A stretch of DNA of 42,153 bases from positions 1-42,153 of IMG/VR virus record IMGVR_UViG_3300046744_000316; one strand, given 5' to 3'. The notes under the pieces are model-generated. The model did no database searches. It saw nothing but the letters and a program-made list of their open reading frames with translations, and was not told the DNA's origin. Origin of the DNA: a virus. The position numbers and the translations under genes are program-made. Positions 37,076-42,153 of this stretch are shown in pieces (within the stretch, counting starts at the first letter, position 1; each line of letters begins with the position of its first letter).

Positions 37076-37711
37076 ATGAATTTAGCTGTTGGTGGATGTA
37101 GTTTTTCTGATTACCGTTATGACATCTACCCTTATGGTAGACAGGTTGCAGATCATTTTGGTTTGGATTATTTTCACGCTGCGGCTTGTGCTGGCAGTAA
37201 TCACAGAATATGGCGTGTATTGACCAAAGCAATTATGGAAAAAGATCTTGTCAGTGGCGATACCATTTTATTACAGTATACCATATTGGATAGAAAAGAA
37301 GTTTGGAGCCCAGATCCAAAAAGATTCTATTCACCTTACGAAGAACTAGACGATTATTGGAACAGCGGTAAGTTATTTAGATTGACTGCACATAGTGCGG
37401 AATACAGTCAAAACGTACACGAAAAACAATATAGTAATTTACATAATAGATTTACAGACTACGAATATAACCAAGAGGTTTTTATAACACAACACACCGC
37501 ATTTCAAGCACTATGTGATATAAACAATATTAAATGTGTTCACATTAATACTCAGTATGATGCTGATCATAGGATAGCAGGAGTAAATCTTGAAAGTATA
37601 CTCAATGATGTCTTGTTACGTATGGACAGTGGTCATATGAATCAGCGTGGTCACACATTGGCAGCATCACGAATTATAAAGCATTTAGATCCAGCCATTG
37701 ATTCCAACTAG
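37076..37711 (+). CDS. SGNH/GDSL-hydrolase-like protein
   Basis: From ATG 37076 (MNLAVGGCSFSDYRYDIYPYGRQVADHFG). Block I is GCSFSDY (nucleophile Ser), HAAACAGSNHRIWR holds block II/III-type Gly and Asn, and the C-terminal DSGHMNQRGHTLAASRII holds the catalytic D-x-x-H. Members deacylate or acylate sugars and lipids. It may remove or move acetyl groups on the glycan made by the cluster. It converges with the HNH gene and overlaps it by 38 bases. Confidence 0.7.
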   Translation: MNLAVGGCSFSDYRYDIYPYGRQVADHFGLDYFHAAACAGSNHRIWRVLTKAIMEKDLVSGDTILLQYTILDRKEVWSPDPKRFYSPYEELDDYWNSGKLFRLTAHSAEYSQNVHEKQYSNLHNRFTDYEYNQEVFITQHTAFQALCDINNIKCVHINTQYDADHRIAGVNLESILNDVLLRMDSGHMNQRGHTLAASRIIKHLDPAIDSN

Positions 37712-38204
37712 GATGTCTAACTTGAATTGGTAATTGTTTGCGTTTTCTAACCAGTTCGTAATAACCGGGTGCATAAGGTTTGTATCTAGGGCGCCATTCA
37801 GCACCTACTTTGTTACCTTTGCGCCAGTTGCAAGCTTTACAGGCTGTTATACAATTTTCCCAACTGGTACCACCGCCTTTGCTTATGGGCTTTACGTGAT
37901 CTGTAGTTAGGTCAACTCTTTTAAAAGTATCTCCACAATAACCGCACTCATACAAATCCCGCAAGTACAAATTTGTTTTACTGAATCTAGGCTTGCGGGT
38001 CTTATGCATATACTGCTTTAACATTATCACAGCGGGCACCCGTGTTTCCCAATTGGGACTCCGAACCAACCAATCATCATACCACTCAAGCACATTACAC
38101 TTGTCGTGGTACATATACATTACAGCTTCTTTCCACTGTACAATACTTAAAGGTAAAAATGAAACGGGTGCAGCATCTGCATTGAGAACTAGTGTATCAC
38201 TCAT
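37674..38204 (-). CDS. HNH endonuclease
   Basis: A 176-residue protein with an HNH (McrA-like) domain: CGYCGDTFKRVDLTTDHVKPISKGGGTSWENCITACKACNWRKGN (about 93-137), with two CxxC zinc pairs and the H, N, H positions. The N-terminal part (LVLNADAAPVSFLPLSIVQWKEAVMYMYHDK) matches the family's usual leader. Common in marine T4-like phages; may be a homing or DNA-processing nuclease. Exact late promoter just upstream. Confidence 0.85.
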   Translation of the reverse strand: MSDTLVLNADAAPVSFLPLSIVQWKEAVMYMYHDKCNVLEWYDDWLVRSPNWETRVPAVIMLKQYMHKTRKPRFSKTNLYLRDLYECGYCGDTFKRVDLTTDHVKPISKGGGTSWENCITACKACNWRKGNKVGAEWRPRYKPYAPGYYELVRKRKQLPIQVRHPSWNQWLDLNAL

Positions 38205-38209
38205 AATAA

Positions 38210-38217
38210 TATTTATA
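38210..38217 (-). promoter_or_regulatory. T4-late-type promoter, exact TATAAATA
   Basis: Exact minus-strand octamer six bases before the HNH ATG, overlapping the stop of the 64-aa gene. Confidence 0.5.
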
Positions 38218-38407
38218 AATCATCGCCTTCGGTCATCTTAATACAGAGCGCCTGTTGTCCTGCTTTGAAGTATCCAAAGCCTTTGCCTACTTCATCAGCT
38301 AATGCTTCTCTTGCGTAGAAACATTCTGTCATCGTATCGTGGCCGCTTACAAACTCTACATAAGGAATTGCATCATAAAAATACACAAAAACCAGTGCCC
38401 ACATCAA
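38213..38407 (-). CDS. Small exported-type protein with two cysteines, 64 aa
   Basis: Opens MMWALVFVYFYDAIPYVEF, hydrophobic like a signal or anchor, then HDTMTECFYAREALADEVGKGFGYFKAGQQALCIKM, two cysteines about 26 apart. Layout echoes the 84-aa protein upstream and the 78-aa protein at 1523, so the three may be distant relatives. Overlaps the upstream gene by four bases. Confidence 0.6.
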   Translation of the reverse strand: MMWALVFVYFYDAIPYVEFVSGHDTMTECFYAREALADEVGKGFGYFKAGQQALCIKMTEGDDL

Positions 38408-38658
38408 GTTTCGTTGCCTTTGACTTCACCGTTGTATTCTTGTAGTATTTGTTTAATCTTATCTTCTGGAAGACAATTGACAGCGTGTATTGGCATACGT
38501 TGACCATACTCTAAAAACAATTTACGAACATATTTTTTTTGATCTTGTGGATCCATTACACTTTGTATACAGGCTTCTCTGCTTTCAAACTTTGGTGTGT
38601 AGAATATGTAAACATCTCCTGCCAAAGTAGCAAATATAACAACCATTAACCAATTCAT
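38404..38658 (-). CDS. Small exported two-cysteine protein, paralogue of 1523-1759
   Basis: An 84-residue protein: hydrophobic N-terminus (MNWLMVVIFATLAGDVYIF), then the shared body FESREACIQSVMDPQDQKKYVRKLFLEYG ... IHAVNCLPEDK. It aligns in both cysteines and VM-P / CLPE with the protein at 1523-1759. Unknown function. Overlaps upstream and downstream genes by four bases, so the 120-84-64-aa genes form one translationally coupled unit. Confidence 0.65.
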   Translation of the reverse strand: MNWLMVVIFATLAGDVYIFYTPKFESREACIQSVMDPQDQKKYVRKLFLEYGQRMPIHAVNCLPEDKIKQILQEYNGEVKGNET

Positions 38659-39017
38659 AACCCACCTCCTTTTTTATCCCAAGGCTGAGCACCAGTGTAA
38701 GGAGCAAAGCCTGTTCCTGATTGCATCAAACAAGCCATACCGTCACTGTATACATTAATAATACTGAAACTGCCTGTTTCTTGATTGACAAAAAAGAACA
38801 TACCGCCGTTGTACATTTGTCCGTTTGTTGAACTAAACTGTGATCCATTGCCAGTAAACAACATTGCTTCTTTGTATTTTTTTGGTGTTTTCATAACTTC
38901 TATCCAAGGTCCACAAGGCTGTTGTGTTAAAAACCTTTTACCCTGTGTATCTTGAGCATTTGCACCAAAAGAAAACAAAGATATTAATACAAATGCTAGG
39001 CTAATCCTAAACATCAT
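38655..39017 (-). CDS. Exported protein of unknown function, 120 aa
   Basis: A signal peptide (MMFRISLAFVLISLFSFGANA) precedes a beta-rich body (QPCGPWIEVMKTPKKYKEAMLFTGNGSQFSSTNGQMYNGGMFFFVNQETGSFSIINVYSDGMACLMQSGTGFAP). Two cysteines may pair. It could be periplasmic or a virion protein; no family recognised. GGAG upstream. Confidence 0.65.
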   Translation of the reverse strand: MMFRISLAFVLISLFSFGANAQDTQGKRFLTQQPCGPWIEVMKTPKKYKEAMLFTGNGSQFSSTNGQMYNGGMFFFVNQETGSFSIINVYSDGMACLMQSGTGFAPYTGAQPWDKKGGGL

Positions 39018-39033
39018 TTCTCTCCTATACTAA

Positions 39034-39064
39034 TATTTATAGCATTATTTTGTTTTACAGTCAA
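39034..39064 (-). promoter_or_regulatory. Promoter: sigma70 elements overlapping exact late octamer
   Basis: TTGACT (39059-39064), 17 bases, TATAAA (39036-39041) within TATAAATA (39034-39041), 17 bases before the 120-aa gene. Same arrangement as the tmRNA promoter. Confidence 0.55.
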
Positions 39065-39091
39065 CCATACACTTGTAACAAAACAGCGCAG

Positions 39092-39622
39092 TTAAAAAAA
39101 CTGTGCTATTGTTTGCTTGGCGGCTGCTTCAATTGCTAGATCCCATTGGGTCATACCATTGTAGTCAAATACCGTGTGCTTGCTTAATTCAACACTCAAC
39201 CAACTTGCACTGTTCATTTCATTTTGTAATTGTTGGTTGTGCCATACAGCAACACCTGCACAGAATTTATATCCTCTAGGGGCATCGCCCATAGCAAATC
39301 TTTTCAGCATTAGATCATCTGATGTTACAGCATACTTGCCGCCTACTCTAAACGTGCTGGTGCTGTGCCACTCTTTGGTGTGCAACATTATGATTGAATT
39401 CTTGCTAACAGGACCACCTGCATACACAGGTTCTATGCCCTTGGGTACGGCTGCACCTACTCTAGTCAACAAATCTTGTGTGTTAAAGTTGCTTTTACGA
39501 TTAACAACAACGCCTGTGGTTTGTATATCGTTTTGCTCGAACACAAACACCACAGAGTTTTTAAAATAAGGATCTTGTACACTTGGTCTAGCTACCAAAC
39601 ATTTTGCTACGTAATTTTCCAT
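39092..39622 (-). CDS. AlgH/YqgE (UPF0301) family protein
   Basis: From ATG 39620-39622 (MENYVAKCLVARPSVQDPYFKNSVVFVFEQND), sharing bases with the stop of the peptidase gene. The 176 residues show the family pattern: L-x-A-x-P-x-x-x-DP-x-F-x-x-x-V-x-x-x-x-E, then TGVVVNRKSN, PVYAGGPVS, FRVGGKYAVTSDD, GYAGW-like region replaced by KFCAGVAVWHNQQLQNEM, and W/S-E near the end. Cellular members are of uncertain, perhaps regulatory, role. Found occasionally in phages. Confidence 0.8.
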   Translation of the reverse strand: MENYVAKCLVARPSVQDPYFKNSVVFVFEQNDIQTTGVVVNRKSNFNTQDLLTRVGAAVPKGIEPVYAGGPVSKNSIIMLHTKEWHSTSTFRVGGKYAVTSDDLMLKRFAMGDAPRGYKFCAGVAVWHNQQLQNEMNSASWLSVELSKHTVFDYNGMTQWDLAIEAAAKQTIAQFF

Positions 39623-40314
39623 TATGCGACAGTTGTACCTTTGCCAGTGTTGAATGCTTGTGCTATTCTCTGTGGAGGGCTGCCTGTGCCACCTGCACCC
39701 CACATAACACCACCGCCTTGGCTTGCACCTACGAGATCAACGTGTATGCCCACTGAATTCATATAACCTGGAGCTGCTCCTAAACCTCTAGCTCCTGCAC
39801 GTTTACAAGCTGCCACAAAGTCAACCACCCTAGGATCATCACCTTTGGTGTTCAGCATATTGCCTTTTTCATCGAACAAATACACATCTGCTGCATTGCC
39901 CCCATCGTGTCGTGTGCTTCCTGTGCGTCTGCGGCCTTTGCCTTTGACATCTTGTCCACCTGAGAATATCTCCACTGTGAGTCCTGTGGCTGCACTAGCA
40001 CTTTGTAATATCTTCATTAATGCTGGTTTGATTGCTTTGTTGCGTATTTGATTTTTAAAGTTTGCACTGTAACGCACTGAGCCTGAACCCTTGCCCGCAG
40101 CGGGATTCTTTGGTGAGCCATCTGGGTTGTAGAATTTTGCATAGTTTGCATCCCAGTCATCTTGTGCTGCACCGCTTGCTGTTGGACGAGCCACAACTGG
40201 ATCGCCACTTTTGGCTTGTAGTTCAGGGTCTGCACCTGGGTTGTACATTTTACCTATGTCTGAACCTTTGCCAAACAAGCTGCCTAAATTTTCTGTTACG
40301 TCACGTATCTTCAT
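39622..40314 (-). CDS. M15-type (D-Ala-D-Ala carboxypeptidase-like) peptidase, putative cell-wall hydrolase
   Basis: From ATG 40312-40314 (MKIRDVTENLGSLFGKG), 230 residues. The C-terminal part has STRHDGGNAADVYLF (S-x-H-x-x-G-x-A-x-D, first zinc His and Asp) and GIHVDLVG (second zinc HxD), the signature of M15/D,D-peptidase folds. It would cut peptidoglycan cross-links or stems. The N-terminal 90 residues are hydrophilic with a short leader like that of virion proteins here, so it may be a virion-borne hydrolase rather than a free endolysin. Confidence 0.75.
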   Translation of the reverse strand: MKIRDVTENLGSLFGKGSDIGKMYNPGADPELQAKSGDPVVARPTASGAAQDDWDANYAKFYNPDGSPKNPAAGKGSGSVRYSANFKNQIRNKAIKPALMKILQSASAATGLTVEIFSGGQDVKGKGRRRTGSTRHDGGNAADVYLFDEKGNMLNTKGDDPRVVDFVAACKRAGARGLGAAPGYMNSVGIHVDLVGASQGGGVMWGAGGTGSPPQRIAQAFNTGKGTTVA

Positions 40315-40315
40315 A

Positions 40316-40552
40316 CTATTTTGCACCCTTGTTGTAGTCTGGCAGTTCGCCGCCGTACTTCTTGCCTTTGAGTTTGGTACCGCCCACTTTGATTACCTTT
40401 TTACCCACACGATGTTTACGCTTGCTGTCACGTCTTATAAGACCTTGACTCTTGCAGCTATCCAGCGCACTCTTGCCCAATTGTGCTGGGCTTCCTGCGT
40501 ATTTTTTACAGGTGCTGGGTTTGGTTCCAGTGAACAGTTCTCTAAGTTTCAT
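40316..40552 (-). CDS. Small highly basic protein with virion-type leader, 78 aa
   Basis: Opens MKLRELFTGTKPSTCKKYAG, then a Lys/Arg-rich body (KSQGLIRRDSKRKHRVGKKVIKVGGTKLKGKKYGG). The start resembles the basic 86-aa protein at 19692 (MLIRELFERQ). DNA-condensing internal head protein is a reasonable guess. Late promoter GATAAATA lies four bases before the ATG. Confidence 0.6.
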   Translation of the reverse strand: MKLRELFTGTKPSTCKKYAGSPAQLGKSALDSCKSQGLIRRDSKRKHRVGKKVIKVGGTKLKGKKYGGELPDYNKGAK

Positions 40553-40556
40553 ACGG

Positions 40557-40564
40557 TATTTATC
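40557..40564 (-). promoter_or_regulatory. Late-type promoter octamer (GATAAATA)
   Basis: Minus-strand GATAAATA, four bases before the ATG at 40552, overlapping the stop of the 60-aa gene. Confidence 0.45.
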
Positions 40565-40746
40565 TATTCTGGTTGTGGTAATGCAAATGTCAGTGCCTTT
40601 CGTTTACCCGAGGTTGTGCGTATGTGCAGTTCACCGCTACGCTCATACCATTCTATTTTGGTTATTTCTGTGGGCTGTCTATCCTTGCCCACCAAGATCT
40701 TCTGTCCTACTTCTAGGTTAAGTGTGAATGCTTTTACATCTGCCAT
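40564..40746 (-). CDS. Small hypothetical protein, 60 aa
   Basis: A beta-rich product (MADVKAFTLNLEVGQKILVGKDRQPTEITKIEWYERSGELHIRTTSGKRKALTFALPQPE) resembling a short SH3-like barrel. GGAG upstream. Function unknown. Divergent from the plus-strand gene at 40799. Confidence 0.55.
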   Translation of the reverse strand: MADVKAFTLNLEVGQKILVGKDRQPTEITKIEWYERSGELHIRTTSGKRKALTFALPQPE

Positions 40747-40756
40747 ATTATTCTCC

Positions 40757-40764
40757 GCTAAATA
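40757..40764 (+). promoter_or_regulatory. Late-type promoter octamer (GCTAAATA)
   Basis: GCTAAATA 35 bases before the ATG at 40799, in the divergent gap. Confidence 0.4.
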
Positions 40765-40798
40765 TAAAACACGCAGTTATTTATATAGGAGCAACAGA

Positions 40799-41122
40799 AT
40801 GGCAAAAAAATATCAACCCAGCCCAGTCCCCTGGAGAACACAAGGATCACACAAGCCCAACGGAGAAGCTGTATACATAGTGCAAGACGCAGAACAAACA
40901 GCTATAGGCACTATACGTTCAGAAGGACTTGAAGCAGAGACTATACTGGCAAATAGAAAGCTGATTGAAAATGCTCCTAGAATGGCACGTGTGCTTATAG
41001 AAGTAGTTGCTATATGTATTAATAACAACATACCTGTTAAAGCAAACCTATGTGATCTTATACAGGATATAACTGGTGTAAACCCAAGAACATTTGACGG
41101 CATAGAGGTTGATGATGCCTAA
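40799..41122 (+). CDS. Conserved phage hypothetical protein, 107 aa
   Basis: ATG 40799 with AGGAG seven bases upstream. MAKKYQPSPVPWRTQGSHKPNGEAVYIVQDAEQTAIGTIRSEGLEAETILANRKLIENAPRMARVLIEVVAICINNNIPVKANLCDLIQDITGVN: a Pro-rich N-terminus, a beta hairpin and two helices. The N-HKPNGE...V pattern and 'ANRKLIENAPRM' look like a family in which host and phage members sense or bind small ligands, but I cannot name it. First of three overlapping genes. Confidence 0.6.
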   Translation: MAKKYQPSPVPWRTQGSHKPNGEAVYIVQDAEQTAIGTIRSEGLEAETILANRKLIENAPRMARVLIEVVAICINNNIPVKANLCDLIQDITGVNPRTFDGIEVDDA

Positions 41123-41294
41123 AAGCACGAAGTGTGCGCAAAAAAAATTGTACACAAACAAACAAACCTTGATCGAGACTATAACACATACAGTATATGG
41201 TGTATGCTCACTGTTGAATATACACACAACACGCCCTACAATAACAACCTTGATGCACATACAGTATAGAACAATATGCTCACTGTTGAATTGA
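41112..41294 (+). CDS. Possible small protein containing an internal duplication, 60 aa
   Basis: ATG 41112 lies inside the end of the 107-aa gene and its stop overlaps the next start (TGATG). The frame MMPKSTKCAQKKLYTNKQ... contains VYGVCSLLN and YRTICSLLN, coded by a DNA duplication. Basic, Thr-rich. The overlaps favour coding; the low-complexity, repeat-derived sequence speaks against it. Confidence 0.35.
   Translation: MMPKSTKCAQKKLYTNKQTLIETITHTVYGVCSLLNIHTTRPTITTLMHIQYRTICSLLN
41164..41291 (+). repeat. Imperfect direct duplication
   Basis: Unit 1 (about 41164-41219) and unit 2 (about 41245-41291) share AACCTTGAT, CACATACAGTATA and an exact 16-mer ATGCTCACTGTTGAAT (41204-41219 and 41276-41291). 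Unit 2 lacks about ten bases. It lies across the 60-aa frame and up to the next gene's start. Confidence 0.7.
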
Positions 41295-41533
41295 TGATCC
41301 GCGTTATCCGTTGCCAAGACTATCCAGAAGACACACACACGGTGATTGAAACCCACTTGAAGACTGACTATACTGTAACAGGATACTACGGTGAGGACGG
41401 ATTAGAATGGCTCATTGAATACCGTGGCCTTCGTAGTACTGTGTTGTTAGAACTAGCTCTAAGTGAGTATATACTGAGTGTGAACAGTTATAGTAACAGT
41501 GAAGAGTATACTGTACCCAGCATTATATGGTGA
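41294..41533 (+). CDS. Small acidic protein, 79 aa
   Basis: ATG 41294 overlaps the preceding stop (TGATG); no ribosome site is seen, as expected for coupled translation. The product MIRVIRCQDYPEDTHTVIETHLKTDYTVTGYYGEDGLEWLIEYRGLRSTVLLELALSEYIL has a beta-beta-alpha pattern. Function unknown. Confidence 0.5.
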   Translation: MIRVIRCQDYPEDTHTVIETHLKTDYTVTGYYGEDGLEWLIEYRGLRSTVLLELALSEYILSVNSYSNSEEYTVPSIIW

Positions 41534-41537
41534 TGCT

Positions 41538-41672
41538 ATGGTGATGACAAAGTATTTTAACTATGCCTCTCTGAGCCTCAGCCAAAGGTTTAAAAATCTA
41601 CTACAAAAGTTTGAAATCTATAGGAAAATTCTCCGTAAGGTGGAGAACGACAGGCCGTACGGCCCCGTATGA
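41538..41672 (+). CDS. Possible very small basic protein, 44 aa
   Basis: A short frame directly after the 79-aa gene: MVMTKYFNYASLSLSQRFKN, then LLQKFEIYRKILRKVENDRPYGPV. It would form a basic amphipathic helix. No ribosome site beyond a weak GGTGA. A hairpin (TTCTCC/GGAGAA) lies within it, so the stretch may instead be structured RNA. Kept as a low-confidence call. Confidence 0.25.
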   Translation: MVMTKYFNYASLSLSQRFKNLLQKFEIYRKILRKVENDRPYGPV

Positions 41673-42079
41673 ACCGTCGTTAGGACCCGTATGACCAGTC
41701 GATAACCACCATATGACACGGTTTTTTGGTTTTGATTTTTTCTTTAAAATTCAAACCTGTACACCGAGATCTTCATCCTTCGAGTGGAGGTTGAAGTATA
41801 CACTGTAAGTCATTGTATATACAGTATATTCATCTTTATATAATAGAATCAATGACTTAGCGTATACTATAACTTCACTGTATAAGTCTTTGATACTATT
41901 GACTTTTTCATTGTTGTTTGTTTTCAATAGGTTATCCGACGAGTCTACTTCGTCGTGTAAGTCTTTGATTTCGTAGAGGAAATCAATTCCTTATTAGATA
42001 TCAATAGGTTAGAGCGGGAAGTTCATCCTCAAGGTGGGGTCCCGGGTGATTTGGAGATTTTGGTGCATCTCGGAATTTA
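41673..42079. other. Non-coding region with inverted and direct repeats
   Basis: No convincing gene. The stretch holds repeated CC(G/A)TATGA near 41664-41715, a 10-bp inverted repeat TAAGTCATTG (41806-41815) / CAATGACTTA (41850-41859), and a pair of repeated blocks: TAAGTCTTTGAT at 41883-41894 and 41958-41969, and TCAATAGGTTA at 41924-41934 and 42001-42011, about 76 bases apart. Local hairpins include CGACGA/TTCGTCG (41938 region) and GATTTC/GAAATC (41967 region). A TATAAT occurs at 41839-41844. Candidate structured RNA, control region or replication origin. Confidence 0.5.
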
Positions 42080-42152
42080 GTTTAATATTAAACTATCTCA
42101 GGGCAATGGTTTAACGTTAAACTATCTTGATGACAATGGTTTAACATTAAAC
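42080..42152. repeat. Palindrome array GTTTAAYRTTAAAC, three copies to window end
   Basis: GTTTAATATTAAAC (42080-42093), GTTTAACGTTAAAC (42109-42122), GTTTAACATTAAAC (42139-42152). The copies are spaced 29 and 30 bases, with similar spacers TATCT..GG/GA..CAATG. The first two are perfect 14-bp palindromes and the third is near-perfect. The array probably continues beyond the window. It suits binding sites for a dimeric protein placed on nearly every third helical turn. Confidence 0.75.
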
Positions 42153-42153
42153 C

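Noticed and set aside
40211-40798. Long plus-strand frame leading into the 107-aa gene
   Set aside because: It lies antisense to three well-supported minus-strand genes; the ribosome site and ATG at 40799 define the real start.
42001-42070. Possible tRNA (GGTTAGAGC resembles a D-arm)
   Set aside because: No T-arm GGTTCRA, no anticodon stem and no 7-bp acceptor pairing at matching distance.
42080-42152. CRISPR-like array
   Set aside because: The units are palindromes of 14 bases with 15-16-base spacers that are themselves similar, and no cas gene is present; spacers in CRISPR arrays are longer and unrelated.
1-42153. Prophage or integrative element signs (integrase, att repeats)
   Set aside because: No integrase, repressor or flanking direct repeats were seen; gene content suits a lytic T4-like phage.

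Overview
The window looks like part of the genome of a T4-like marine myovirus whose host is an alphaproteobacterium. Phage hallmarks are densely packed, mostly overlapping genes; a class Ia ribonucleotide reductase with glutaredoxin; a PAAR spike tip; a beta-helix tail fibre with an Mtd-like N-terminus; a PD-(D/E)XK exonuclease; GIY-YIG and HNH homing-type endonucleases; many short conserved virion-like proteins; and repeated T4-late-type promoter octamers (xxTAAATA) just upstream of genes. The alphaproteobacterial link comes from a circularly permuted two-piece tmRNA, a DUF1127 protein, a 5-aminolevulinate synthase (C4 pathway), pseudoazurin, and an ATP synthase c subunit and a cytochrome oxidase subunit IV-like peptide of alphaproteobacterial type. 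No structural head gene such as gp23 lies in the window, so the assignment is by inference.

Layout. 1-3.5 kb (minus): an eleven-gene string of small membrane, periplasmic and outer-membrane proteins (two-TM protein, COX IV-like peptide, DoxX-like protein, pseudoazurin, porin) behind one sigma70-type promoter with a palindrome. 3.5-9.3 kb (minus): metabolic genes (2OG oxygenase, phosphoribosyltransferase, class I aldolase, HAD enzymes, queuosine-precursor transporter, fatty-acid desaturase) and the tmRNA. 9.3-13.7 kb (minus): PAAR protein, Sm-like protein, glutaredoxin, nrdB, nrdA. 13.7-23.6 kb (minus): tail fibre, endonuclease, exonuclease, an acidic virion-like protein with a probable programmed -1 frameshift, a run of small virion-like proteins, a sulfotransferase and a lipase. 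23.6-25.2 kb (minus): an oxygenase-like protein and a PiT phosphate transporter. 25.4-27.2 kb (plus): very small host-directed proteins including the ATP synthase c-subunit homologue. 27.2-28.3 kb: three small genes in mixed orientation. 28.4-37.7 kb: a surface-polysaccharide or modified-sugar cluster, mostly plus, that opens with 5-aminolevulinate synthase. 37.7-40.7 kb (minus): HNH endonuclease, secreted small proteins, AlgH/YqgE protein, M15-type peptidase, small virion-like proteins. 40.8-42.15 kb (plus): three overlapping small genes, then about 0.5 kb of non-coding, repeat-rich DNA ending in a palindrome array that runs off the window.

Working together. The most unusual theme is host energy metabolism. 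A copper electron carrier, an oxidase-subunit-like peptide, a DoxX-like protein, a porin, an F0 c-ring subunit, the first enzyme of heme synthesis and a phosphate transporter all sit in one phage segment. I infer a programme that keeps or remodels host respiration, proton flux and nutrient uptake during infection, beside the commoner phage tasks of deoxynucleotide synthesis, ribosome rescue, envelope lipid change and surface-glycan synthesis. All functions are read from sequence motifs only; no searches were run.
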